From Terasakiella brassicae (GTDB lineage: Bacteria > Pseudomonadota > Alphaproteobacteria > Rhodospirillales > Terasakiellaceae), in contig NZ_BMHV01000025.1 of the NCBI RefSeq assembly GCF_014641495.1, forward strand, positions 1-47,137: a DNA stretch of 47,137 nucleotides, in the 5' to 3' direction. The notes below the pieces were generated by a model. That model was not told the DNA's origin. It did not search any database and saw only the letters and a program-made list of their open reading frames with translations. Numbering within the stretch: position 1 is the first letter of the stretch; every line of letters starts with the position of its first letter. Positions 39,941 through 47,137 of the stretch are shown here, piece by piece. Position numbers and translations under genes: made by a program.

Positions 39941-42082
39941 TTAGAATTGCGCTTGTTGGGCGCGCACTTCAACGATTTTATGGCTGGCGCGAAGCGCATC
40001 GTTAAGCGTGATAATTCCGCGTGCCTTTAACATCGGTATCATGCGCAGGAAAATACCGGCGGTGACCAGCGTATCGCCAATGGCGGTATGGCGTCCTTCG
40101 ATTTCAATACCGAAACGACGGGCGATGTCATCAAGGGAATGTTCCGTTTTATGGTCATGCAGCAACACAGAAAGCAATAAGGTATCCAGCACGGGATGAT
40201 CAAAATTCAATCGGCATTCATCCTGTTTGAGGTGCAGAAATTTCATATCGAAGGCCGCATTATGGGCAACCAAAACCGTGTCTTTCGCAAATTCAAAGAA
40301 TTGCGGCAGAACGATTTGTGCAGGTGGTTTATCTTTAACCATATCATCCGTGATACCATGAAATCTGATGGATGATTTGGGGATTTTGCGATTGGGGTTG
40401 ACGAGACGGGCAAAGGATTCCCCGGTTAAAATGCGCCCATTGAGGATGCGTACGCCTGCCAATGCGATAATTTCATCACCGCCGGACGGTTTAAGCCCTG
40501 TCGTTTCTGTATCAAAAACCACGTAAGATAAGTCACTTAACGGGCGTTCCCCCCATTCACCCAGCGGTTTATCGGAGGGATTGAGCAAAGAGAAATCATA
40601 AAATTCCGGTCGGGCGGGCAAATCTTCGCTGGTCTTATCCGCCATTGGGCGTTGTGCCGTCATCATGGGCAGGCGCAATCGAGACCAGCCGTTTTCCATT
40701 CGTTCGCTCCACATCTCGCAACGATGATGTTCCAGAATGTCGCGCAGGCTCATACCGCCGATGGATTCCTGCAAGTTGATGTCCAGCCAGCTATCAATCT
40801 CGGCTGAGGAAAGTTCCTTGCCGGACCAGATGACATCAATATGAATGCGCTCATTGCGTTGCACGGATTGCAGATCAAAATCCCGCGCCCCGGTGATTTT
40901 ATGGATGTTGTGAACGATCTGATCCAGTGCCAGCACAAGGGAATGGCTATCCCCGCGCAGCCAACAGGGAATACCGGTCATCATCGCAGTGATGTTTTTT
41001 TCATCCTTCAGGCGCAAGGAGACGAGGCTGAGCAGGTTGGCTGAATAAATATCGGCCATTGGCCAATGCCCGGTGGCAAGACCGTGATAATCGCCTGCCA
41101 AGCGATTAATCCGCTCAGAAAGTTTCTGACTTTCTTCCAACAGTACATTTTGAAAGCGGGTACGCATTTGTTCGGGCATTTCGTCGTTTTTTGTTACCAT
41201 TTCCGCAGCGGCACGCAGATTGGCGATGGGTTGGCGCAGGCCTTCGGTGGCTTCGCGCAACAGATGGTCCCGTTTCCCCAACGCCCCCAGTTCTTCGGTA
41301 ATATCGTGAAAGGTCAGGACATAGCTGACCGGGATGTTTTCTTCATCACCCAACAACAAGGTCATGCGCGCTTCCAGCGTAAAACGACCATCGCGGGTTG
41401 CGCAGACAAAAGAGGTACTGAGGCCTTCCGGGTGCTTTTCGTGGCGGTGTTCTGCCAAACGATTGCGCAGACGGCGAAGCGAATGCAGCAAGGGCGGGTT
41501 GTCAATTACACTGAAGAGTGAACGCCCCAGTCCGATATCCCCGCTGACATGCAACAGGGAAAGGGCGCGTTGATTATAAAGCAAGACCTGATTGTTGAGG
41601 TTGCAGATAATAACCCCTTCGTACAAATCCTTTAAAACGGCTTCCAGTGTTTTCTTTTGGTCAACGGTTTTGGCGGTTGCCTCCTTAATCGCCTGATCGA
41701 TTTCAAGGCGTTGGCGGCGATACTGGCGGGCGAGGTCGCGCACCGTTTCCGGCAAATGGTCCAGATAACGCCCCGATGAAACCTCAACACGGTGGTTTTT
41801 GTTGCTGTGCAGGATGGTTTGAATATCGCGGATAAGCCCCTGAATGGGGGATGCAACGTTCAGGTCGAACAGGGCCCCGATGGCGATGATGGATAAACCG
41901 ATTCCAATCGTTGCCCCCAGTCCGAACAACAGCAGGCTGTCGGCCGGGTCGTTATGGGTCTGGATATGGTCAAAGGCGAAATAAAAACTGGCAACGATTA
42001 TGGACAGACAGAAGAATCCCAAAAGGGCGAAAAACAGCAACGTGCGGACACGCAAGCTTAATTTTGAAATACGCCTGAGCAT
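39941..42082 (-). CDS. Membrane pseudo-histidine-kinase fused to DEDDh 3'-5' exonuclease
   Basis: 713 residues from the ATG at 42082, which has AAAGGAGGGG at ideal spacing. TM helices lie at about 12-36 and 48-72, then a helical linker, then PAS at about 146-265. A DHp-like region (TEGLRQPIANLRAAAE) carries Glu280 where kinases have the phospho-acceptor His. The ATPase-like region keeps an N-box-like VHNIHKITG but has no DxGxG. The C-terminal exonuclease has FDTETTG (D524, E526), HNAAFD (D612) and HTAIGD (H665, D670), the full DEDDh set of DnaQ-type proofreading enzymes. Exonuclease activity is therefore likely and kinase activity unlikely. It follows a receiver gene by 38 nt and precedes a phosphatase gene by 12 nt. 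Confidence 0.88.
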   Translation of the reverse strand: MLRRISKLSLRVRTLLFFALLGFFCLSIIVASFYFAFDHIQTHNDPADSLLLFGLGATIGIGLSIIAIGALFDLNVASPIQGLIRDIQTILHSNKNHRVEVSSGRYLDHLPETVRDLARQYRRQRLEIDQAIKEATAKTVDQKKTLEAVLKDLYEGVIICNLNNQVLLYNQRALSLLHVSGDIGLGRSLFSVIDNPPLLHSLRRLRNRLAEHRHEKHPEGLSTSFVCATRDGRFTLEARMTLLLGDEENIPVSYVLTFHDITEELGALGKRDHLLREATEGLRQPIANLRAAAEMVTKNDEMPEQMRTRFQNVLLEESQKLSERINRLAGDYHGLATGHWPMADIYSANLLSLVSLRLKDEKNITAMMTGIPCWLRGDSHSLVLALDQIVHNIHKITGARDFDLQSVQRNERIHIDVIWSGKELSSAEIDSWLDINLQESIGGMSLRDILEHHRCEMWSERMENGWSRLRLPMMTAQRPMADKTSEDLPARPEFYDFSLLNPSDKPLGEWGERPLSDLSYVVFDTETTGLKPSGGDEIIALAGVRILNGRILTGESFARLVNPNRKIPKSSIRFHGITDDMVKDKPPAQIVLPQFFEFAKDTVLVAHNAAFDMKFLHLKQDECRLNFDHPVLDTLLLSVLLHDHKTEHSLDDIARRFGIEIEGRHTAIGDTLVTAGIFLRMIPMLKARGIITLNDALRASHKIVEVRAQQAQF

Positions 42083-42120
42083 GGATCCCCTCCTTTGCCA
42101 CGACCACAACAGCGCCTGTT

Positions 42121-42492
42121 TTACGCGTCGCCTAACAGTTCCTTGACCCGTTTGGTCAATTCGCTGGTGGAAAACGGCTTGGTCACATAATCGGTTGCCC
42201 CAAGGGCGAGGCCTTTTTCTTTTTCCACTTCCCGTCCCTTTGCGGTCAGCATAATAATGGGGATGGCGGCCCATTCTTCGGATCGGCGCAAGGTTTGACA
42301 CACATCATAACCGTCACGTCCCGGAATCATGAGGTCCAGTAAGATCAGGTCCGGTGTTTTTTCAACAACGGCTTCCAGTGCTTCGTTTCCATCGCGTGCG
42401 ATACGGACTTCGTATCCGGCTTGGGTCATCAGAAATTCAAGTGACAAAACAATATTGGGTTCGTCATCCACGACAAGGACCGATTTGGTCAT
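42121..42492 (-). CDS. Single-domain response regulator (receiver only)
   Basis: 123 residues from the ATG at 42492, with GGGAG upstream. Receiver motifs are D9-D10-E11, phospho-acceptor Asp53 ([10 protein letters not shown]), IIMLTAKG (Thr switch) and the KPF loop ([10 protein letters not shown]). No output domain. It heads the operon with the pseudo-kinase/exonuclease, so it may be an input to, or partner of, that protein. As that protein lacks the phospho-His, a kinase elsewhere would be needed. Confidence 0.92.
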   Translation of the reverse strand: MTKSVLVVDDEPNIVLSLEFLMTQAGYEVRIARDGNEALEAVVEKTPDLILLDLMIPGRDGYDVCQTLRRSEEWAAIPIIMLTAKGREVEKEKGLALGATDYVTKPFSTSELTKRVKELLGDA

Positions 42493-42648
42493 TTTAACTC
42501 CCTGAATATAGACTGTTTCTTTTTTTAGAGGTCTTATAATCCTTTTTTCTGCATAATAACACGTTTTTATAGGCATGACATAGCCTCGCAGTCCTGCTAA
42601 AAGACTATCCAAATCATCTTTCATTTTACATTTGGATATTAAGGTACG

Positions 42649-44328
42649 ATGGCATCTTATCAGTACGTATATGTTATGAAGGGCCTTTCCAAGGTCTATC
42701 CGGGCGGCAAAAAAGTTGTAGAGGATGTGTTCCTTTCCTTCCTGCCGGGTGCAAAAATCGGTGTTCTGGGTCACAACGGCACAGGTAAATCGACCCTGAT
42801 GCGCATTATGGCGGGGCTGGACACGGAATATAACGGCGAAGCATGGGCCGCCGATGGGGCAAAAGTCGGCTATCTGCCGCAGGAACCACAACTGGACCCG
42901 ACCAAGACAGTTGCGGAAAACGTCATGGAGGCCTTGGGTCAAACCAAGCGCGATCTGGATCGTTTCAACGAAATCAGCGCCAAGTTCATGGAACCCATGA
43001 CAGATGACGAGATGAACGAACTGCTGGCTGAACAAGGCGAATTGCAGGAACGCATTGATGCCTCAAACGGTTGGGAAATCGAACGCACCATCGAAATTGC
43101 GATGGATGCGCTGCGTTGCCCGCCGGGGGACTGGTCGGTTGATAAACTGTCCGGTGGTGAAAAACGCCGTGTGGCTTTGTGTAAACTGCTGCTGGAAAAA
43201 CCCGATCTGTTGCTGCTTGACGAACCGACAAACCATTTGGATGCAGAATCGGTTGCATGGTTGGAACGTTTCCTTGAAACCTACGAAGGCACTGTTGTCG
43301 CTGTTACCCACGACCGTTACTTCCTGGATAATGTCGCAGGCTGGATTCTGGAACTGGACCGGGGCCGCGCTATTCCTTACGAGGGCAATTACACACAATG
43401 GCTGGAACAGAAGAAAAAACGTCTGGAACAGGAATCCAAAGAAGAAGCCGCGCGCCAAAAGACTTTGGATCACGAGATGGAGTGGATCAAACAATCCCCG
43501 AAAGCCCGTCAGGCCAAATCCAAAGCCCGTATCAAATCTTACGAAGAACTGCTTAACAAAGATATTAAAGAGCAGATCAATAACGCGCAAATCGTCATTC
43601 CGGCTGGGCCGCGTTTGGGGGATGTGGTTATCAAGGCCGAAGGTGTCGCCAAGGGCTTTGACGATAAACTGCTTTATGAAAACCTTGAATTCAACCTGCC
43701 TGCCGGTGGCATCGTCGGGATTATCGGGCCGAACGGTGCGGGTAAAACCACGTTGTTCCGTATGATTACAGGTCAGGAAACACCAGATGCCGGGACATTT
43801 ACGGTCGGGCAAACGGTCAAGCTTGGTTATATCGATCAAAGCCGTGACAGCTTGGCAGATGACAAAACGGTCTGGGAAGAAATTTCAGACGGTCTGGATG
43901 TGATTGAACTGGGTAAAGGTTCCATGCAAAGCCGGGCTTATGTGTCGCGCTTTAACTTTAAAGGCAGTGATCAACAGAAAAAAGTCGGCCAGCTTTCCGG
44001 TGGGGAACGTAACCGCGTTCATCTGGCGAAAATGCTGAAAGAAGAAGCCAACGTGCTGCTGCTTGACGAACCGACAAACGATCTGGACGTCGATACCTTG
44101 CGCGCATTGGAAGACGCCCTTGAAAACTTCGCCGGTTGTGCCGTGGTGATCTCACACGATCGCTGGTTCCTCGATCGTATCGCCACCCATATCCTCGCGT
44201 TTGAAGGCAACTCCGAAGTCGTCTGGTTTGAAGGAAACTACCAAGACTACGAAGCCGATCGCAAACGCCGCCTCGGCGCCGATGCCGATCAACCCCACCG
44301 CTTGAAATTCAAGCCACTGACGCGTTAA
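42649..44328 (+). CDS. ettA: Energy-dependent translational throttle protein EttA (ABC-F)
   Basis: 559 residues, close to E. coli EttA in length. There are two ABC domains: first Walker A G41-HNGTGKS, signature [16 protein letters not shown]; second [25 protein letters not shown]. The linker between them ([27 protein letters not shown]) binds the ribosome P-site region in EttA. It gates the first peptide bond according to ATP/ADP. Divergent from the receiver operon; the 156-bp gap holds AT-rich promoter-like sequence. Confidence 0.95.
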   Translation: MASYQYVYVMKGLSKVYPGGKKVVEDVFLSFLPGAKIGVLGHNGTGKSTLMRIMAGLDTEYNGEAWAADGAKVGYLPQEPQLDPTKTVAENVMEALGQTKRDLDRFNEISAKFMEPMTDDEMNELLAEQGELQERIDASNGWEIERTIEIAMDALRCPPGDWSVDKLSGGEKRRVALCKLLLEKPDLLLLDEPTNHLDAESVAWLERFLETYEGTVVAVTHDRYFLDNVAGWILELDRGRAIPYEGNYTQWLEQKKKRLEQESKEEAARQKTLDHEMEWIKQSPKARQAKSKARIKSYEELLNKDIKEQINNAQIVIPAGPRLGDVVIKAEGVAKGFDDKLLYENLEFNLPAGGIVGIIGPNGAGKTTLFRMITGQETPDAGTFTVGQTVKLGYIDQSRDSLADDKTVWEEISDGLDVIELGKGSMQSRAYVSRFNFKGSDQQKKVGQLSGGERNRVHLAKMLKEEANVLLLDEPTNDLDVDTLRALEDALENFAGCAVVISHDRWFLDRIATHILAFEGNSEVVWFEGNYQDYEADRKRRLGADADQPHRLKFKPLTR

Positions 44329-44379
44329 CCCACGATAACGTCATCCCTCGCGAAAGCGGAGGACCAGCCTTGGATTTAA

Positions 44380-44425
44380 AAGAAATATCCCGGATCAGCG
44401 CAATGCTTATCCGGGATATTTTTTT
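44380..44425. terminator. Bidirectional terminator after ettA
   Basis: A perfect 13-bp stem, AAATATCCCGGAT (44383-44395) with ATCCGGGATATTT (44409-44421). T residues follow on the plus strand and a T-rich stretch on the minus strand. It lies between the ettA stop and the stop of the convergent DUF4405 gene. Confidence 0.93.
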
Positions 44426-44436
44426 GATGTTGCTTC

Positions 44437-44943
44437 TTACTTCCGGGCAGGCAATAAATCTGTGACCAGAGAGGGGCCTAAGGGTTTGCCGGAGGATTGG
44501 GCGATGTCGGCCAAGGTCTGTGTGGAACTGGTGATTTTATATCCTTTGGCGCTAAGTTGTTGGCTCAGGGCTTCGGGGGTGAGTTTAAACAAGGGCGCGA
44601 CTTGGGCCACGGTTCCGTTTTGCAGGGCACCGATGGCGGCGCGCATCGGGTTTTTGTTTCCGCCATTGTTTGTCAGAGCCGGATAGGCGAAGGCGAGGCT
44701 GGCCACAAGGGAAAGAACCAACGGGATATAGATGGTTTTTCTTTTGAAATATCCCATGAAGCCGGGCCAGTTGCGCCACAGATGAAAGCCAACCGGGATT
44801 AATAACACCATAGAAAGCCATTCGTGCATGGCATGAAAGGCGCTTGAATATAAATGGAAAAACAGGAAAACACCTGAAATCGTGGAGACAAGGAAAAGGC
44901 CAACCGTCAGGGTGGTCCCATGTGTTTTAAGAAATTTGATCAT
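44437..44943 (-). CDS. DUF4405-type membrane protein, cytochrome b-like
   Basis: 168 residues. TM helices lie at about 10-30, 38-56 and 70-88, with His residues in and between them (LFFHLYSSAFHAMHEW, VGFHLWRNW) placed like haem ligands of small cytochrome b-type proteins. A C-terminal ~75-residue part (TPEALSQQLSAKGYKI, TLADIAQSSGKP) would face the periplasm. The family role is uncertain, probably electron transfer (inference). ATG start. A direct repeat resembling an RstA-type site lies about 90 bp upstream. Confidence 0.75.
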   Translation of the reverse strand: MIKFLKTHGTTLTVGLFLVSTISGVFLFFHLYSSAFHAMHEWLSMVLLIPVGFHLWRNWPGFMGYFKRKTIYIPLVLSLVASLAFAYPALTNNGGNKNPMRAAIGALQNGTVAQVAPLFKLTPEALSQQLSAKGYKITSSTQTLADIAQSSGKPLGPSLVTDLLPARK

Positions 44944-45029
44944 TTTTCCTACCCCAATGAGGAAAGCGTTTGAATAAAAGCAGTCTAATCTGTTGATGTT
45001 ACCGCTTTATTTCAGAAAACAGGCTTGCC

Positions 45030-45046
45030 TGTAACGCAATGTAACG
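45030..45046 (-). promoter_or_regulatory. Direct repeat resembling an OmpR/RstA-type response-regulator site
   Basis: TGTAACG-CAA-TGTAACG has a 10-bp period. The minus strand reads TACATTGCGTTACA, one mismatch from the published RstA box TACATNTNGTTACA. It is about 90 bp upstream of the DUF4405 gene. Confidence 0.4.
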
Positions 45047-45053
45047 GGGGTTT

Positions 45054-45956
45054 TCAAGAGGTGCGAAAGCTTTCTGCCACACTTTCGAACACGGCCCTGA
45101 TCCGGCGGTTTGTTTTAAGTTCACGATGTGTGACCAGCCAGACAGGAACGGGAACGCCGGGCAGGTCCGGCAATATCCGGTGAATACCGGGGGTGCGTGC
45201 GGCGACTTCCTGTACCATGATGCCGATCCCTAATCCCTGTTTGACCATTTCCCACGCGACCAGACCGTTTTCCGATCTTATGGGGAAGTTTCGTTCACTT
45301 ACCGGACAGCCAATGGACTGAAAGTAATCCAGCAGACGGTTGGATTGATCAAAACCGATCAGGGAAGCCTCTTTTAAATCGTCAGGACTTTGCGGGCAGT
45401 CAAATTTTTCCAGATAACGATCACTGACATACAAATGCGCGTTGGTTTCATAAAGCAGTTGGGCATACAGGTCAGGCTGTGTGGGGCGGGCATGGCGAAT
45501 GGCGATATCGGCCTCGCGTCGTTTTAAATCGCTTAGGGCGTTGGAGGCGACAATATCCAGTTGAATGGCGGGATAACGTTGACGGATTTTTACCAGAATG
45601 TCAGGCAGGAAATAAACGGCCCAGACGTTGGTTGCCGACAGACAAACCCGTCCTTCGATGCTTTGGGATTGCCCCGATGCGGTCAGCGATATTTGGGCGG
45701 CGGCCTCCCCCATTGCCTGCACATGTTGTAACAGGTCAACCCCGGTCTGGGTCAGTTCCAATGTGCGGCCCATGCGTTCAAATAATGTGATGCCAAGGTG
45801 GTCTTCCAAGGCGGTGACTTGGCGCCCAACTGTGGGCTGGGTCACGCCCAAGGCTTTGCTGGCAGCGGTGAAGGATCCTTCTTGCGCGGCGACTAAAAAA
45901 GCGCGAATTTGGTTCCAGTCAAAGGTAATTGATTTCCATTCCATGCATATATGCAT
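45054..45956 (-). CDS. LysR-family transcriptional regulator
   Basis: 300 residues (296 if the ATG at 45944 is used). The N-terminal winged helix-turn-helix (FLVAAQEGSFTAASKALGVTQPTVGRQVTALEDHLGITLFER) is typical, and the effector domain follows from about residue 95 (GRVCLSATNVWAVYFLPDIL, VWLVTHRELKTNRRIRAVFE). It is divergent from the methyltransferase gene, its likely target by the usual LysR layout. A perfect 14-bp palindrome covers its start. Confidence 0.92.
   Translation of the reverse strand: MHICMEWKSITFDWNQIRAFLVAAQEGSFTAASKALGVTQPTVGRQVTALEDHLGITLFERMGRTLELTQTGVDLLQHVQAMGEAAAQISLTASGQSQSIEGRVCLSATNVWAVYFLPDILVKIRQRYPAIQLDIVASNALSDLKRREADIAIRHARPTQPDLYAQLLYETNAHLYVSDRYLEKFDCPQSPDDLKEASLIGFDQSNRLLDYFQSIGCPVSERNFPIRSENGLVAWEMVKQGLGIGIMVQEVAARTPGIHRILPDLPGVPVPVWLVTHRELKTNRRIRAVFESVAESFRTS
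45943..45956. promoter_or_regulatory. Perfect palindrome over the lysR start codon
   Basis: ATGCATATATGCAT is its own reverse complement and contains both candidate start codons' surroundings. It could be an autoregulatory site, though such simple A/T-rich palindromes also arise by chance. Confidence 0.35.
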
Positions 45957-46037
45957 ACTATAACTAAATATTTATGCAATTCACATTTGTTTGAGATCGC
46001 GTAAGCTGCGACGAAATATGTATGTGAGGTCGAAGAT

Positions 46038-46661
46038 ATGACAAAACAAAACCAATTTTGGGACCGTGTTGCGCACAAATATGCCAAACGCAAAGTAACC
46101 AATGAAGATGCCTATCAAAAAAAGTTGCAGCAGACGCGGGGTTATCTCAACAAGGATGTCGAGATGCTGGAATTGGGGTGCGGGACGGGGACAACGGCGA
46201 TCCATCTGGCCCCTTGTGTTCGTCATATTCGGGCGGTGGATATTTCATTAAATATGTTGGAAATCGCACAGGAAAAAGCCCAAAAGGCAGGCGTTGACAA
46301 TATCAGCTTTGACTGCAGTGATTTGGATGAAATGGCGGTGGAGAACCAGAGGTATGATGTCATCCTTGCCCATAATATTTTGCATTTGCTGGAGGATAAA
46401 GCCGTTGCCATTCACCGTATTTTCAAGATGTTGAAACCGGGGGGTGTTTTTATCAGCTCCACAGCCTGTCTGGGGCAGGGTTTTTTGTGGCTGAAAGTGA
46501 TTGTCGGGGTGGGAAGCTTTTTTGGTTTTCTGCCTGCTGTAAAATTTTTTCGTGTTGATGAGCTGAAAAAGGATTTTATCGATGCCGGTTTTCAAATTGC
46601 AGAAGACTGGCAACCTAGTAAATCACAAGCCTTGTTTATCATTGCACGAAAGCCGCAATAG
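46038..46661 (+). CDS. Class I SAM-dependent methyltransferase
   Basis: 207 residues. Motif I is MLELGCGTGTTAIHLAP, followed by RAVDISLNMLEIAQEKA (motif II acidic residue), the ISFDCSDLDEM segment, YDVILAHNILHLLED, and LKPGGVFISS. The substrate is not predictable; the fold resembles small-molecule or lipid methyltransferases. The ATG at 46038 has GAGG about 9 nt upstream. It is divergently transcribed from the LysR gene across 81 bp. Confidence 0.88.
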   Translation: MTKQNQFWDRVAHKYAKRKVTNEDAYQKKLQQTRGYLNKDVEMLELGCGTGTTAIHLAPCVRHIRAVDISLNMLEIAQEKAQKAGVDNISFDCSDLDEMAVENQRYDVILAHNILHLLEDKAVAIHRIFKMLKPGGVFISSTACLGQGFLWLKVIVGVGSFFGFLPAVKFFRVDELKKDFIDAGFQIAEDWQPSKSQALFIIARKPQ

Positions 46662-46767
46662 GGCGTTTATTCGAAAATAAAAAGCATACCCTGTGAAGAC
46701 AAAGATGTCCTTCTCATTAAATAATAATCCCTTTATACTCAAATGATTATAACGTGTGGGGCAAGAC

Positions 46768-47058
46768 ATGGCATTTCTGGATCAATATCCGGCCTGGGTG
46801 ACGGCTCTTCTTTTTTCGACCTTTGCCGGTGTGACAATTCCGCTTGGGGCCTATTTGGCGAAGGTTGAACATATCAGTCCGAACTGGCTGGAAAAGGAAT
46901 TTCGCCATTTTGTTATTGCTTTTGGCGGTGGGGCCTTATTTGCGGCGGTGTCGTTGGTTCTGGTCCCGGAAGGTACCAAGGGATTGGATGTTTTTTGGGC
47001 CATCGGGTTGTTTCTGGCCGGGGGCTTATACATTAAGAGGCAGAAAGATTTGTTATGA
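46768..47058 (+). pseudogene. ZIP-family metal transporter, apparently truncated
   Basis: 96 residues from the ATG at 46768 (a GTG four codons upstream is also in frame). The visible part matches the first three helices of ZIP transporters: ALLFSTFAGVTIPLGAYLAK, FVIAFGGGALFAAVSLVLVPEG, and FWAIGLFLAGGL. Family members usually run to roughly 240 residues or more, with the metal-binding helices 4 and 5 following. Here the frame leaves the family pattern after AGGL and ends in YIKRQKDLL, which is encoded by a terminator-like hairpin. It is unlikely to transport metal as it stands; it could also be a genuine short relative. Confidence 0.6.
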
Positions 47059-47079
47059 TCTTTCTGCCTCTTTTGTTTG
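47035..47079 (+). terminator. Terminator-like hairpin inside the end of the ZIP-like frame
   Basis: A perfect 15-bp stem, AAGAGGCAGAAAGAT (47035-47049) with ATCTTTCTGCCTCTT (47058-47072), has an 8-nt loop and is followed by TTGTTTG. The stop codon (47056-47058) lies at the loop/stem edge. Confidence 0.8.
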
Positions 47080-47108
47080 TCAGGGAGGTGTTGCAACACC
47101 TCCCTGAC
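47079..47108. repeat. 30-bp perfect palindrome
   Basis: GTCAGGGAGGTGTTG (47079-47093) is followed at once by its exact reverse complement CAACACCTCCCTGAC (47094-47108), with no loop. No U-tract follows within the window. It could be a second terminator stem, a binding site, or part of a mobile-element end. Confidence 0.7.
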
Positions 47109-47137
47109 GGTGCCTGAAGCGGTTGAGCCCATCGGGG

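Noticed and set aside
42083-42301. 73-residue N-terminal extension of the exonuclease fusion
   Set aside because: It overlaps the receiver gene out of frame, and the ATG at 42082 has an ideal ribosome site (AAAGGAGGGG).
42493-43035. N-terminal extension of the receiver protein
   Set aside because: It runs antisense through the start of ettA. The receiver fold begins at the ATG at 42492, which has GGGAG upstream.

Overview
The window looks like the chromosome of a marine, motile, respiring alphaproteobacterium of Rhodospirillales type. This placement is inferred. It rests on an F1-only ATP synthase operon (atpHAGDC without the F0 genes), on a conserved-looking neighbourhood of transaldolase, DUF484, xerC, priA and atp genes, and on an EF-G-like second GTPase. 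Genus cannot be fixed from the sequence alone. No tRNA, rRNA or CRISPR array was seen. TTG and GTG starts are common.

Layout. (1) 2-9670: the 3' part of a giant secreted adhesin with cadherin/VCBS-like repeats, lectin-like sandwiches, a DUF4114 domain and two RTX blocks; its 5' end lies outside the window. (2) 9766-12912: an operon of a Hanks-type protein kinase, malonyl-CoA decarboxylase and an isocitrate lyase/PEP mutase family enzyme, closed by a bidirectional terminator. (3) 12963-19945, minus strand: a Cache-type chemoreceptor with an FNR-type site upstream, a complete IS982-family element (995 bp, 7-bp target duplication), an EF-G-like GTPase lacking the catalytic His, and a PAS-GGDEF-EAL protein with a degenerate GGDEF. 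(4) 20119-28793: aspartate aminotransferase, a cNMP-gated MscS channel, uvrB, an HNH nuclease, a LysE exporter, a glycerophosphodiesterase, and a tightly coupled trio of a 75-aa protein, rlmJ and a YjbR protein. (5) 28851-36341, minus strand: atpHAGDC with its terminator, then priA. (6) 36503-38961, plus strand: transaldolase, DUF484, xerC. (7) 38958-42492, minus strand: a receiver protein, a membrane pseudo-histidine-kinase fused to a DEDDh 3'-5' exonuclease, a PPP-family phosphatase and a 55-aa membrane protein. (8) 42649-47137: EttA, a DUF4405 membrane protein, a LysR regulator divergent from a methyltransferase, and an apparently truncated ZIP-like transporter followed by two strong palindromes.

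The best candidate for an undescribed system is region 7. A sensor-like membrane protein has lost the phospho-acceptor His (Glu280 in its place) and the ATPase G1 box, but carries an intact exonuclease catalytic set (D524, E526, D612, H665, D670). It sits in one operon with a single-domain response regulator and a Ser/Thr-type phosphatase. Other leads are the kinase translationally coupled to malonyl-CoA decarboxylase, the RTX cassette between matching Gly/Ser linkers inside the adhesin, the IS insertion that splits a probable terminator hairpin, and the truncated transporter with a 30-bp perfect palindrome at the window's right edge.
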